NCBI GenBank assembly: GCA_910583835.1
Contig: CAJTYM010000007.1
Span: 1 to 64,000, forward strand
Direction: 5' to 3'
Origin: an uncultured Lachnospiraceae bacterium
Lineage (GTDB): Bacteria > Bacillota > Clostridia > Lachnospirales > Lachnospiraceae
Length of the DNA: 64,000 nucleotides
Positions 25,163 through 35,600 of the stretch are shown piece by piece; the stretch's first letter is position 1; every line of letters starts with the position of its first letter. Made by a program: the position numbers and the translations under genes. The notes below the pieces were generated by a model, which was not told the origin of the DNA, did not search any database, and saw only the letters and a list, made by a program, of their open reading frames with translations.

Positions 25163-27451
25163 TCAGAAACTCAGGAGCACGCGGATAAAGCACATATAAT
25201 AATAGATGAACCAAGACGGTACCTTCTCCAGTTTCTGCAGCTTCTCCATGGAATACCTGCGGTTCTTTTCCGCCAGGCAATACGCCAGCCTGTGGTTCCA
25301 TTTGCGCTTCCTGTCCTTATCCGCGCAATTGTACTTGAATACCAACGCACGTTTCTGGCTCCTCACCATGTCTTTGCCGCTCATATGCGAAGCCGCGATA
25401 GCCCCATCCTCCACTGCCTGCGTAAAATATTCCATGGCCCTGGGAGTTCGGATGACGCAGCTTGTATGCTTAATGTCGATATTTTTCATCTCCTTAAGCC
25501 AGATATCGCCAAAGCTGATATCCGCGCTGGCAGCAAAATGGTCCTTACAGTGCATACAGCCGCCTTTCTCAAAAAAGTATGCATTCTTGTAGGCACAGAC
25601 TAATTTGGAATAAGAAAAAGTCTTCTCGCTTCCGTCCTTATAGACAACGGAGGACATGCCGCGCCAATGCCCGCGCCGGTAATAGAGGCGGCTGGCATCC
25701 TGCGTGCTGATTCCAGCTTTCTCCATAGATAAGGTGGTAGCGCGGATATCATGGGTCCCGCTGCAGTACAGCCCCAGTTTCAGCGCCACTTTCTCCTGCA
25801 GATCCGGCCTCTTATCCAAAATATTCGTAAAGCCATGCATCATACAGGGCGTCATCACGACCGCAACTTTACCCTCAAACTTCTCCAGCAAATCAATATG
25901 CTTGAGGATGGGAATAAACATGTAGACGCTCGAAGATGCTTCCCGGATTTCCTGTTCCGTGACTGCGATGTATGTCTTATAAGTCAGTCTGCCTTCCACA
26001 AATTCCGTCTTCGTCACCCACGCTCCATCAATAACCTTGCGTCTGAGCAGATTGCACAGCAAAGCAGTGACCATCCCGCCGGATGCCGCATAATCTCGGA
26101 TATCAGAATCAAGGGCATAGCCTTTGCGCAATGCCAGGTAATTGCCAATGTACGTTTCGGGATGGCTGTAATCCAGAAGCTTGGGCGCTTTTTGTCTGCG
26201 ATTTTTCAAAATATCGTCCAGCGCCTCGGAAATCTTACGGATATTGTCATAAGAACTCTCCAAAACTGCTGCATGGTTCTTCTCAAGTTTCTCGCGGATC
26301 GGCGCTTCATCCGCCTCAAACCCTTCAAAACTTTTCTGCAGACTCTCTATGTTAAGGCCCGAAAAATCCGCTGCATACTGCCCCAATCCGAACATATCCA
26401 GGACTTCCTGGTATTTGTGGCTCCAGCCAATCAGCAGGACCGGGACTTTTTTCTCCAAAGCCCCTATCATGGCATGGAAACGGGAGGCAACCAGGAACTG
26501 GCAATGGCTGATATACTCCCTGATTTCCTCGGCGTCCATCTCTTCATGATACCAGCGGACATTCGTCTTGTCCTGGACTGCCCCATAGATTTCATCTCCG
26601 ATGAGGAGGTCATTGTTGCGGGATTTCTCACTGTTAATCCTCGCCGCATTGGCAATCATCAGCACGCCGTAACCTTTCTGGTTCAGATAGCTGATAAACT
26701 CAGCCATAATCTGCGGGTAATCGATGCCCAGCTTCCTGCATTTCTTTAAGACCACGGAGCTGATGGATAAACCGACCACTTTCCCATTGTAAAATGCATC
26801 TCCTGCGCATCTCATATCTACCCGCTTACGGCTTGGTATGCTGTCTGCCATCGTAAACGCGCCGTCCGCGCATAATATCACATTGTCGGTGATGCCGATT
26901 TCCTTCAGGTTGTCGTATGTACCCTGCCCGCGGGCACAAATCAGCTTCATTTTGGGCAATATCCATTTTGCCAGAAAGCGGTTATAGGGATTATGGAACG
27001 TGCCCATGGCCTGCGAATATTTGACTGCCGGAACGCCCATCAGCAATGGCACTGCCATGCAGACGAACGCGTAGGTGTTCATGACAAATCCCCGGCTGTC
27101 GACAAAGGAGATTCCCGCCTCATCGATGACCAGGTCCGTTCCCTTGTAGGCTTTGAGAATCTTATTCTTCTCCAATAATTTCCGTATCGGAGGACACCAC
27201 CGAAACAGCCAATGCAGCACTGCCATCGGAAATGCCAGAAACAGCAGCTTTTCCGGCTGCGCGGGGACAACCTTGATAAAATCATGGGGAAGCTGCTTTC
27301 TGTCCTCGGAAGGGTACACAGACATCAGGTTGATGTTAAGGCTTTCCCCATACTTGTCATGAAGCTGTTTGATTGAACTTTGCAGCATTGCCGCTGCGCC
27401 TTTGTTTCCACTGTAGCTTGCCGCCGTGATAGCGACCACGATATCTCCCAT
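25163..27451 (-). CDS. Pyruvyltransferase-FrhB fusion protein
   Basis: Two-domain protein of 762 aa. Residues 1-400 are a polysaccharide pyruvyltransferase domain: ITAASYSGNKGAAAML at the N-terminus, SHCQFLVASRFHAMIGAL and VPVLLIGWSHKYQEVL later. Residues of about 420-720 resemble the F420-hydrogenase/dehydrogenase beta subunit (FrhB): YAASGGMVTALLCNLL, MTPCMMHGF, GLYCSGTHD, then CMHCKDHFAASADISFGDIW. There is no separate ferredoxin domain. The ATG at 27451 is chosen because GGAGG lies 8 nt before it; the ATG at 27457 is too close. It starts immediately after the LPG-synthase-like gene. Pyruvyl modification of a glycan is likely; the redox role of the FrhB part is unknown. Confidence 0.8.
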   Translation of the reverse strand: MGDIVVAITAASYSGNKGAAAMLQSSIKQLHDKYGESLNINLMSVYPSEDRKQLPHDFIKVVPAQPEKLLFLAFPMAVLHWLFRWCPPIRKLLEKNKILKAYKGTDLVIDEAGISFVDSRGFVMNTYAFVCMAVPLLMGVPAVKYSQAMGTFHNPYNRFLAKWILPKMKLICARGQGTYDNLKEIGITDNVILCADGAFTMADSIPSRKRVDMRCAGDAFYNGKVVGLSISSVVLKKCRKLGIDYPQIMAEFISYLNQKGYGVLMIANAARINSEKSRNNDLLIGDEIYGAVQDKTNVRWYHEEMDAEEIREYISHCQFLVASRFHAMIGALEKKVPVLLIGWSHKYQEVLDMFGLGQYAADFSGLNIESLQKSFEGFEADEAPIREKLEKNHAAVLESSYDNIRKISEALDDILKNRRQKAPKLLDYSHPETYIGNYLALRKGYALDSDIRDYAASGGMVTALLCNLLRRKVIDGAWVTKTEFVEGRLTYKTYIAVTEQEIREASSSVYMFIPILKHIDLLEKFEGKVAVVMTPCMMHGFTNILDKRPDLQEKVALKLGLYCSGTHDIRATTLSMEKAGISTQDASRLYYRRGHWRGMSSVVYKDGSEKTFSYSKLVCAYKNAYFFEKGGCMHCKDHFAASADISFGDIWLKEMKNIDIKHTSCVIRTPRAMEYFTQAVEDGAIAASHMSGKDMVRSQKRALVFKYNCADKDRKRKWNHRLAYCLAEKNRRYSMEKLQKLEKVPSWFIYYYMCFIRVLLSF

Positions 27452-27453
27452 TT

Positions 27454-28389
27454 TCATTTCCTCCGCAATATAAGCATAACCAGGTAAGCCAGAAAATCAC
27501 CGAGAATGGTAATCAGCCGGTGGATGACTGACAAAGTCAGCACCATCTCCGCCCCCACCACGCTTCCCAGCAAAAGCGTAATCACCAGTTCCCGGACGCC
27601 AATCCCGCCGGACGCCCCCGGAATCACAAATCCCAACACCCAGGCAATCACATACCCGGACACGATCAGCGATCCATTCTCCCAGGTAACCGCACCGCCC
27701 ATATAGGCATAGAGGGCAACCATGATAAGCCCCAAGGAAACCAGCACAATGGCATACTCCACAACAGCAAAAAAAGCTGTCCGGGCAAATTTACTCCACG
27801 AATATTCTTTCAATATGGGAGTAAGTTTCTTACGAAGCACAAGCCATGCCACGATGACAAGCACAAATCCTCCCACCACTGCCAGGGCAATCATCTGCAG
27901 GTACGAATCACCGAAAATCGCCTGCAGGGATTGCTCCAGCTGGCCTGCCGATACGCTCACTGCCAGCAGAAATGCTGCGCCCACCAGGCCAATGACTTCC
28001 AGCACCGTGCTTACCGCCAGCTTCTTCTGGCTGATGCCCAGATTAGTGGCAAACAAGTTGCGCTCCACATAATGCATGACATTTCCCGGCAGGTATTTGC
28101 CGATATTGGCTTTCGCATAGACACAGACTGCTTCCCGCATATCAATGTCATGCCTGGCAAAAAAGCGCAGCCAGCTCGCCCAGGCAAATCCTGATATATA
28201 CACAGTGATACCTTTCAAAACCACGCTTAAGCATGCCACCGCGAGGAAGGAATACCAGTTGGTTATGGAATCAAAATCAAATCCCAGCTTCCAGACAGCA
28301 TAAATAATAAACAATATTGAAAGCAAGGATACGACATTGCCAATTATTTTCCCGGCTTTTTTCAGTTGTTCTTTTGATGGCTTGCGCAT
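27454..28389 (-). CDS. LPG-synthase-TM / AglD-type membrane protein
   Basis: 311 aa, about eight transmembrane helices, with the UPF0104/LPG_synthase_TM motif GASGGIGVRE near the C-terminus and KANIGKYLPGNVMHYVERN in the second loop. Relatives form the flippase half of MprF and include AglD-type proteins next to glycosyltransferases. No lysyl-transfer domain is attached. It lies between a GT-C-like gene and the pyruvyltransferase-FrhB gene, so a lipid-linked glycan translocation role is plausible. Confidence 0.8.
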   Translation of the reverse strand: MRKPSKEQLKKAGKIIGNVVSLLSILFIIYAVWKLGFDFDSITNWYSFLAVACLSVVLKGITVYISGFAWASWLRFFARHDIDMREAVCVYAKANIGKYLPGNVMHYVERNLFATNLGISQKKLAVSTVLEVIGLVGAAFLLAVSVSAGQLEQSLQAIFGDSYLQMIALAVVGGFVLVIVAWLVLRKKLTPILKEYSWSKFARTAFFAVVEYAIVLVSLGLIMVALYAYMGGAVTWENGSLIVSGYVIAWVLGFVIPGASGGIGVRELVITLLLGSVVGAEMVLTLSVIHRLITILGDFLAYLVMLILRRK

Positions 28390-28428
28390 AGGTTGATTAC
28401 CCCTTCCAATCCGTTCTTTCCCATATAA

Positions 28429-30333
28429 TTATTTCAGCTTAGGCTTACGGAATTTGATACCCTGAGCCTCAAACATTTCCTGGTAATGAGGGTCGTTTAC
28501 ATAGACAAATTCATTTTCGTCCATCTTGCCTACCTCATATCCCCGGTCTAACAATTCCCAATCCCTTCTCGTGCGTGAAAATACAATATGCTTACCTTCA
28601 TCCCGCGGCCTGTCGACAATTATGGTATGGTTATCCAACTGAATCTGATAAGTATAGTATCTCTTCTGAACGCCTTTGATGCCATCGAACACATAAATCT
28701 CCTCCGGCAAGTCACCACGATACCGTTCGTCTTCCTCAATCTGGCGTATCAGCTGCGTACCTGCATCTGCACGCGAACTATACTGAGCCGCATAGGATCC
28801 ATCCCAGAAGATTGCCCCATACGCATACTCATACACGAACAGGCACAGTACCAACGCCATCGGCAGCAAAATTTTCCTGCGGTAATAGCAGATAATACAG
28901 ATTGTAAAAATAATGACCAGCACAATGCTTGCGGGAAGGTACACCTTAAGCCCCATGAGCGATGTGCTGTTTACGATATCATAACCGCCAAATGCCGTAA
29001 ATACCTCGGAAGTTGCCCTGTTCCTGTATATATGGGGGAGCACGAATCCTGCCCAGATGAACTGCAAGATCAGCACAGCCGCCGCAGACGGCAGAAGGTA
29101 TCTGCGCATTTTTTCTTTTTTATGGTACACCAGCGCGGCTCCGCACAAGAAGACCGGTCCCAAAAACGGACCCATGTAGCGTATATACGTCAGCGCCTTG
29201 AAATTATAAGCCTTGCTGGCAAACGTATACTCTTTCAGCACTCCCATGACTTTACTGAGCCAGGTAAGGCTCTGAGCTGCTATCATCGCGCCCGTACAGA
29301 GCAGAAACACCAGGGATATAACGATAAGATAGGGGCTGATTGTCTTGATGGCAGCTTCCGTTTCATCCTCCGAGGGCGCGTCCGCCCTGGAATTTTTATG
29401 GATAACATGCTCCAAAAACCATGCTTTGATGGTATCACAATAGAAATATATCAGCGCCGTGAGAAAGATTGCTGCAATTCCCCCGGTAAATATGAGCACG
29501 GTATTCAGCTGCCCCGATATGATGGAACTGACGCCCTGCCAGGCAACGGGATCTTTTAAGTCCGATAAATGCAGGTTAAGGCTCACATTTGCATTCCGCA
29601 GGAATTCCCCCTCGTGCCAGTCCCAGATTACTGTTTTCACAAAATTATTAAACCTGCCTGCCAAAAAATAACCGGCAGCGCCCGACACAATGGCAGGCAG
29701 CACAGAAACCAGCCATTTTTGGTACAGGAGACGGTAGCACAGGACAACCAGCACAAAAGCAATCCAGACGACCTTTGCCCTGGTATGGGTCGTCAGCATA
29801 TAAGAAAGCACCGCCATCAGAGCCACCGTATAGCCAGGCTTATATTTGCCATCCTCCGTCAGCTTGCACAGTAAAAATACGCAGACCCACACGCAGCCAA
29901 TGATAATATGTTCGTTAAAGACCATCATCGCCCTGGTCGCCACGAGATACGAACATGCCAGCGAAGTGACAATCAGATACTTCCTGTTCTCAACTTTCAG
30001 GAACCTCTGCAGCACCGTATAGCTGATGGGCGCGCTGATACTCTGTAATACTGCGCAGACACTGAGGATGATGTAGTAAACCACTACGTTGTCAAATATC
30101 CGGTACAGGGGGGCAAACAAAATAGAAAAGCCGCCGCCATAATAGAATCTGGCATACGTGGTGAGCCCCGTCCAATCCTTGCCGCCAAAGTATGCCCCCG
30201 TAGCCATTGTGCTCATCTCATCCATAGGAGTCCGCAAGATTCCCGCAAAACAAATAATCAATATTATTCTTGGGATAAATGCCGCCAGAAAAACCGCCAG
30301 CTTGTCCCATTTATATGTTTTCCCATCATTCAT
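28429..30333 (-). CDS. GT-C-like polytopic membrane protein
   Basis: 634 aa with about twelve transmembrane helices and a C-terminal extracytoplasmic tail (HTIIVDRPRDEGKHIVFSR). The first loop contains RTPMDEMSTMATGAYFGGKD; the acidic DE pair after helix 1 fits GT-C glycosyltransferases. The exact family is not recognised. ATG at 30333 follows GAGGAG at 8 nt; an in-frame GTG at 30342 is inside that site. It follows glf by 25 nt, so it may work on the galactofuranose-containing glycan. Confidence 0.6.
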   Translation of the reverse strand: MNDGKTYKWDKLAVFLAAFIPRIILIICFAGILRTPMDEMSTMATGAYFGGKDWTGLTTYARFYYGGGFSILFAPLYRIFDNVVVYYIILSVCAVLQSISAPISYTVLQRFLKVENRKYLIVTSLACSYLVATRAMMVFNEHIIIGCVWVCVFLLCKLTEDGKYKPGYTVALMAVLSYMLTTHTRAKVVWIAFVLVVLCYRLLYQKWLVSVLPAIVSGAAGYFLAGRFNNFVKTVIWDWHEGEFLRNANVSLNLHLSDLKDPVAWQGVSSIISGQLNTVLIFTGGIAAIFLTALIYFYCDTIKAWFLEHVIHKNSRADAPSEDETEAAIKTISPYLIVISLVFLLCTGAMIAAQSLTWLSKVMGVLKEYTFASKAYNFKALTYIRYMGPFLGPVFLCGAALVYHKKEKMRRYLLPSAAAVLILQFIWAGFVLPHIYRNRATSEVFTAFGGYDIVNSTSLMGLKVYLPASIVLVIIFTICIICYYRRKILLPMALVLCLFVYEYAYGAIFWDGSYAAQYSSRADAGTQLIRQIEEDERYRGDLPEEIYVFDGIKGVQKRYYTYQIQLDNHTIIVDRPRDEGKHIVFSRTRRDWELLDRGYEVGKMDENEFVYVNDPHYQEMFEAQGIKFRKPKLK

Positions 30334-30358
30334 ACTAAACACTCCTCTATATCCTCAC

Positions 30359-31456
30359 CTATAACTGCTCTCTTACCAGCTCCAGGGCTGCCTCTATTAC
30401 TTTATCCATATCGTAATATTTATAATTGCCCAGCCTTCCGCCAAAGATGACCTTCTCTTCCTTGTCTGCCAGTTCCCTGTATTTTGCAAACAGATTGTTG
30501 TTCTCTTCGTTATTGATGGGGTAATATGGCTCAATTCCCGGCTTCCACTCCGAAGAATATTCCCTGGAAATCACGGTCTTCGGCTGCTTGCCGAATTCAA
30601 AATGCTTATGCTCGATGATTCTGGTATACGGCACCTCCCGCTCTGTATAATTTACCACGGCATTGCCCTGATAATTCTCGCAATCAAGGACTTCCGTCTC
30701 AAAACGAACCGTGCGGTACTCCAAAGCGCCCAATTGATAGCCATAGTACTCGTCAATCATGCCGGTAAATAATATAATCTCTGCAACATCAGGATTCTCT
30801 TTGATAAAATCAAAGTAATCTGTCTTTAGCCTGACCTCAATGCCCTCTAACATCTTAGCTACGATGGGCGTATAGCCGCCGATGGGGATTCCCTGATACC
30901 TGTCGTTAAAATAATTGTTGTCATAGATAAAGCGGAACGGCAGACGCTTGATGATAAACGCCGGCAGCTCCGTACAGGGCCTGCCCCACTGCTTCTCGGT
31001 ATAACCTTTGATTAATTTCTCGTAGACATCCTTCCCCGCCAGGGACAATGCCTGCTCCTCCAGATTCTTCGGCTCTGCCACGCCATACTCTGCCCGCTGT
31101 CTTTCAATAATGTCTTGCGCTTCCTGAGGGGTGCGGATTCCCCACAGCCTGCTGAAGGTATTCATATTGAACGGCAGATTATAAGTCTCGTCCTTATATG
31201 CCGCCACCGGGGAATTGATATAATGGTTGAATTCCGCAAATTGGCTGATGTAATCCCAAATTTCTTTATTGCTGGTATGGAAGATATGCGCCCCATATTT
31301 ATGCACATTGATTCCCTCCACATCCTCACAGTAGATATTCCCCGCAATATGGTCCCTCTTGTCAATCACCAGGCATTTCTTGCCCGCCTTTTTCGCTTCA
31401 TAGGCAAACACTGACCCAAACAGACCTGCACCTACGATTAAATAATCATACTTCAT
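30359..31456 (-). CDS. glf: UDP-galactopyranose mutase
   Basis: Flavoenzyme that interconverts UDP-galactopyranose and UDP-galactofuranose. The N-terminal FAD fold (YDYLIVGAGLFGSVFAYEA) is followed by KRDHIAGNIYCED and HKYGAHIFHTSNKEIWDY, then KGYTEKQWGRP, and RLGNYKYYDMDKVIEAAL near the C-terminus. 365 aa is the normal bacterial length. ATG follows AAGGAG. Together with the GlfT2-like transferase at 35.9-37.8 kb it shows that the glycan of this segment contains galactofuranose. Confidence 0.97.
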   Translation of the reverse strand: MKYDYLIVGAGLFGSVFAYEAKKAGKKCLVIDKRDHIAGNIYCEDVEGINVHKYGAHIFHTSNKEIWDYISQFAEFNHYINSPVAAYKDETYNLPFNMNTFSRLWGIRTPQEAQDIIERQRAEYGVAEPKNLEEQALSLAGKDVYEKLIKGYTEKQWGRPCTELPAFIIKRLPFRFIYDNNYFNDRYQGIPIGGYTPIVAKMLEGIEVRLKTDYFDFIKENPDVAEIILFTGMIDEYYGYQLGALEYRTVRFETEVLDCENYQGNAVVNYTEREVPYTRIIEHKHFEFGKQPKTVISREYSSEWKPGIEPYYPINNEENNNLFAKYRELADKEEKVIFGGRLGNYKYYDMDKVIEAALELVREQL

Positions 31457-31470
31457 ACTAATCTCCTTTA

Positions 31471-32634
31471 TTATTTTATGATATTATGATAACGGAGGAC
31501 AGACTTTAACATCCGCAAACGAAACAGCTTTTCTTTTTTTACTTTCACACTGTGATTCCGCTCTGGTTCACAGATTGCATTCCTCAGCCACTCCATGGAG
31601 TACCTGCGCTTTTCCTCCAATACCGCATTTATCTTATTATAATCCAAAGGCATGGGCAGCTCCCGCTGCATAATCTCCTTCGGCGAATGGACATAATGAT
31701 CTGCCAGCCCAAAGTCCCCTGCCAACGATTCAAACCGGTCTTTTCCCCGCTTATAGTTGGCAAGCGCATAAAACTGCTTCTCAAACAGCAGCGCCACACA
31801 CGTGCCATGGAAAGAATCGGTCATCACGAAATCACTGTTCTCTATATAGAATATCCAATCGTTGATCGTAAGGTCAGAAATTGTGTATTCCGGCAGCCCC
31901 ATTTTCTCCTTGTTCTTCTTAAACAGATGCGGCCAGCCGTCCAGCATGACGACAATATCTTTTTCCAGCTTTTCTGCCAGCCACAGCAGCGCCTGCGTCT
32001 TCTCCGGCGTGGGGTCCAGCACATACGCCGCGATATAGCCTTTTTTCTGCTCGCGGGCGGATTCCCGGGCAATCTCAGCCAAGCGTCCCTTTTCACACAG
32101 CAGAATCGGGTCCAACGTATGTACCGCTTCTACCCCAAACTGCTTCAGGCACATATTTACATTCACTTCTTCCCTTACTGAGATATAATTCATCCTGCGC
32201 ATGCAGGCAAGCGCTTTCCACGCATAATCCCATGGCGCCATAAACCGATCTGCGCCAAAGGAGGTGGCATATGCCACCTTATTCTTATCCTCCTGTGCAA
32301 AATCTAAAAAGTAGCCATGTCCAAACACCTTGGTTACGCCGTATTTCCAGATTTGGTCAGAACCCAACAGGAATGTGTCACACTGCTCATTTAACACTGC
32401 AATCTCATTTACATGATACGCTTTACTGATATCATAATGTTTTCTTGCAAATTTCATGGAATGCCTATTTTCCATTTCTTCTTCATTGAATGGCTCTATC
32501 CATGGGCGGTGTACCATGAGAACGCTCTTGCCCATATCCCTCACTGCACAGTAGAGGGAATAATACGTCGCAATGCTTCCATAATTGCAGCCGTACCATA
32601 CGCCCAGAATGCCAACATCATACTTTTCTCCCAT
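31471..32634 (-). CDS. Polysaccharide pyruvyltransferase family protein
   Basis: 387-aa single-domain member: YDVGILGVWYGCNYGSIATY at the N-terminus, LLGSDQIWKYG, YISVREEVNV, and FVMTDSFHGTCVALLFEKQF toward the end. The family attaches ketal pyruvate to sugars from phosphoenolpyruvate. ATG at 32634 follows GAGGAGG; longer in-frame readings overlap the upstream gene. It is closely related to the N-terminal domain of the upstream 1065-aa protein. Confidence 0.85.
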   Translation of the reverse strand: MGEKYDVGILGVWYGCNYGSIATYYSLYCAVRDMGKSVLMVHRPWIEPFNEEEMENRHSMKFARKHYDISKAYHVNEIAVLNEQCDTFLLGSDQIWKYGVTKVFGHGYFLDFAQEDKNKVAYATSFGADRFMAPWDYAWKALACMRRMNYISVREEVNVNMCLKQFGVEAVHTLDPILLCEKGRLAEIARESAREQKKGYIAAYVLDPTPEKTQALLWLAEKLEKDIVVMLDGWPHLFKKNKEKMGLPEYTISDLTINDWIFYIENSDFVMTDSFHGTCVALLFEKQFYALANYKRGKDRFESLAGDFGLADHYVHSPKEIMQRELPMPLDYNKINAVLEEKRRYSMEWLRNAICEPERNHSVKVKKEKLFRLRMLKSVLRYHNIIK

Positions 32635-32659
32635 CTTACCTCCTCGTGCTCTTTGCTTC

Positions 32660-35600
32660 CTATCTTCCAAGCAGCTTTTTCACCTGGTTCTTTACAGGCG
32701 GCGGCAGCGCTCTTTTCAAAATTCGGATACCGCCTCTTTTCACCCTGCCGGGCAGGGGATTGTCCCTGCGCTGAATGTTCCGGTACACGGTTTTTAAAGA
32801 CTTGCTTAGCTCCTTTAACGCACAGGCACGTCTCTTATCTATGATATCGAGGATATTTCCATATCCGATGTTTTCCAGGGCGGACATTTTCTCCGCCAGA
32901 TTTTCTGATTCGCCAAAAATCCTGTCCTTAAGCCCAATATCCAATATATGGCGTTTTACCGCCTCCTGCAGTCCCAGCTGGGGAATAATCAGTTTCTTCT
33001 CAAAGATAGCTGCAAAATTTATCACGTCGCGCTGGTTGCTGACAACGCACTGCGCCTGTTGGATAAGATACAGCCAGTTTTCCGCCATCCTGTCCTCGGC
33101 AAGCTGCACGACAGACAAGGAATGTTCTTTTGCATACTGAAAGATTTTGTCTTCCAGCCCGCTTTGGATACTCCTGCAGTCATAGGCGATATACCGCTTT
33201 GGCAGTTCACAGTCTGCATAGGCTGTAAACCTTTCATAATCCTGTCTGCCCAGCAGGAATTCCTTGTCCAGCCCAGCCAGGGCTTTTGTCCAGTCTACAA
33301 AAAATTTCTTTTCCCCCAGATATTTCTCATAGGCAGCTGCATTGTCTGCGATATACCCCCTGCAAGTGTCCTGCAGCATGGGCAGCCGTTCCAAACGCTC
33401 ATGGGCGCTCACTGTTGGGTAATAACGGTTGGCAAAGCTTGTCAGGCGGTATTTCAGGGGCGTGATTTCCTCATCCCACTCCCGTGGGCGCTTTACCATC
33501 AGCACCGAGCAATTTCTGCGCGCAATCACCTGGTAGAGGGCATAATAGCCGAAAATCTCCCCATAGGAATCGCCGTTCATTCCTAACAAGGCAAAATCAA
33601 ATCTGTTCTGTTCACAGCATTCCAGGCTTTTTCGGAAAGAACAGTCCCGCGCCATCCGCAGGAAACGGTATCTCCTGGGGTTATTCTTATAGGGTTTCGC
33701 ATAGGGCTGCCCATGGGTCAGGATATGGTTGATATCTATTTTCTCTAAAAGCTGCAGCTTTGGCTTGATTTTGCCAAGCAGCGCCGCCCCCTTTTCACTG
33801 TTGACCGAGACAATGGACGTGCCCTTGCCATCCGTCATCCTGGGGTCATAGTTCTCCACGCCCCAGAAATCTCCCAGCGTGACATCGCCAAGCCTTGGCA
33901 GTTTGGCATAATTGCACGCCTGGCATTGCGGACGTACCATCAAAGACGGCGTAAACGCCCGGTAAAATAAGTCCTCGCTTTTTGCCCGGCGGTAGCTGCT
34001 GCCGTTCTTGTATTTTACAGTCATGCCGGTGGCATTGATCTGCCAGTCAAAATGGTCTTTATCCCGAAATCCCACATAGGAAACTTCTTTTTTGCCATGT
34101 ACTTCCTGTAAATACTTCTGGAAAGCCACCGGAGACGGACCGCCGTGGCACAGCAAATCAATCGTAAAAAGCTGTTCATATTCCTTGCCCAGATACCCCC
34201 TGAGCCCTGCTACCAGACAGGGAGTTCCCACATACAGCGCAGGTTTCCCATCCTCCAAAACCTTTTTTATCTCCTGGAACGTATGCCCGGTATCGCTCTG
34301 GATATATTTGGAACCGCGCAGTTTGGGCAGTTCGTCCCTCGAATATATGACTTTCTGGGATAAATGGAATTTATCGTCAAACATGGCGCCGCAGACTGCC
34401 CCTCCCTCCTGCAGCACCTGCTCTGCCATCAGGGAAAATATGCCGCCGGAGGAACTGACCGCACGGGTTTCATCATCCGCAAATGCCGCATAGCACTGCG
34501 GCTCTTTCTTATTCTTATCGTAAGGGTGAAGCGCCGGACAGACGCGCACACATTTGCCACAACGGATACATTTCTCCTCGTCCACCAGCGGATAGAGTAT
34601 TCCTTCCTCATCGTAGTCCATGCGGATGGCATCTGCCGGGCAAGTCTGGAAACATGCGCCGCAGCCGCAGCATTCCTTCTTGCTGACGCAGTCCTTGACG
34701 GTGACTGGCCGCTTCTTTTCCTTACTGAGTGCAGATTTTAACCAGTTGAGGGAACGCTCCCGCTCCATATCAAAGATCTTATCTATCCTGTCATAATCCA
34801 TATCGGACAACAGTTTCTCATCCTTCTGAATCTGCCCGACATCATAGACATAACGCTCCCGGATACCCAGCATGTCCACCAGCGATTCCATCCTGGATAC
34901 CCCCCGCTCCCTGTTGGCTACGGCAATAAACGGCCGATGGTATATCAGGGAGAAGCTGACCCCATGGCAGGAATCCGTGATTACAAACTCCGCATGTTTG
35001 ATATACCACAACCAGGTTGGGGAATCCAAAGCATCAAAGGTATTCGGCAGGTTTAGAATTTCTTTATCTTTCTTCCTGTTTCCCTCTGCATCGAAAACCA
35101 CCGCATCCAAAATATTGATAAGTTCCAGGTTTTTCTTTTTTGCCACGTAAAGCAAAGCTTCCCGAACCTCCGGCGTCGGATTCAATATATAGGAGAGCAT
35201 GTACTTATTATCTGCTGCTTTCACCCTGCTCTCCTCGAGGATTCCCTGATATTCCTCCTTATCCAGCAGAAAGACGGGATCCACTACCTGTGTGCCTTCT
35301 ATGCCGAATTCGTCTTTGAGTACACGCACCGCCTCCGCCTCACGGACAGAAATGGCATCAAACCTGTGGAACAGCTTGGTGACGATGGGCATCTTTTCCA
35401 CCGGGGTAAAGGATGTATCATGTCCAAAGGAAGAAGCATAGGAAATCTTTTTCTTATCCTCCGCCACATAATCAAAATAATTATTCAGCCCGAAATGCCT
35501 TGCCACACCATCGTAATTCCATACCTGGTCGCAGCCCATAAGGAACGTATCGCAATAACGGTTCAGGCGGTGCATCTCCGGCATTTTCAAGTTGGGTGAG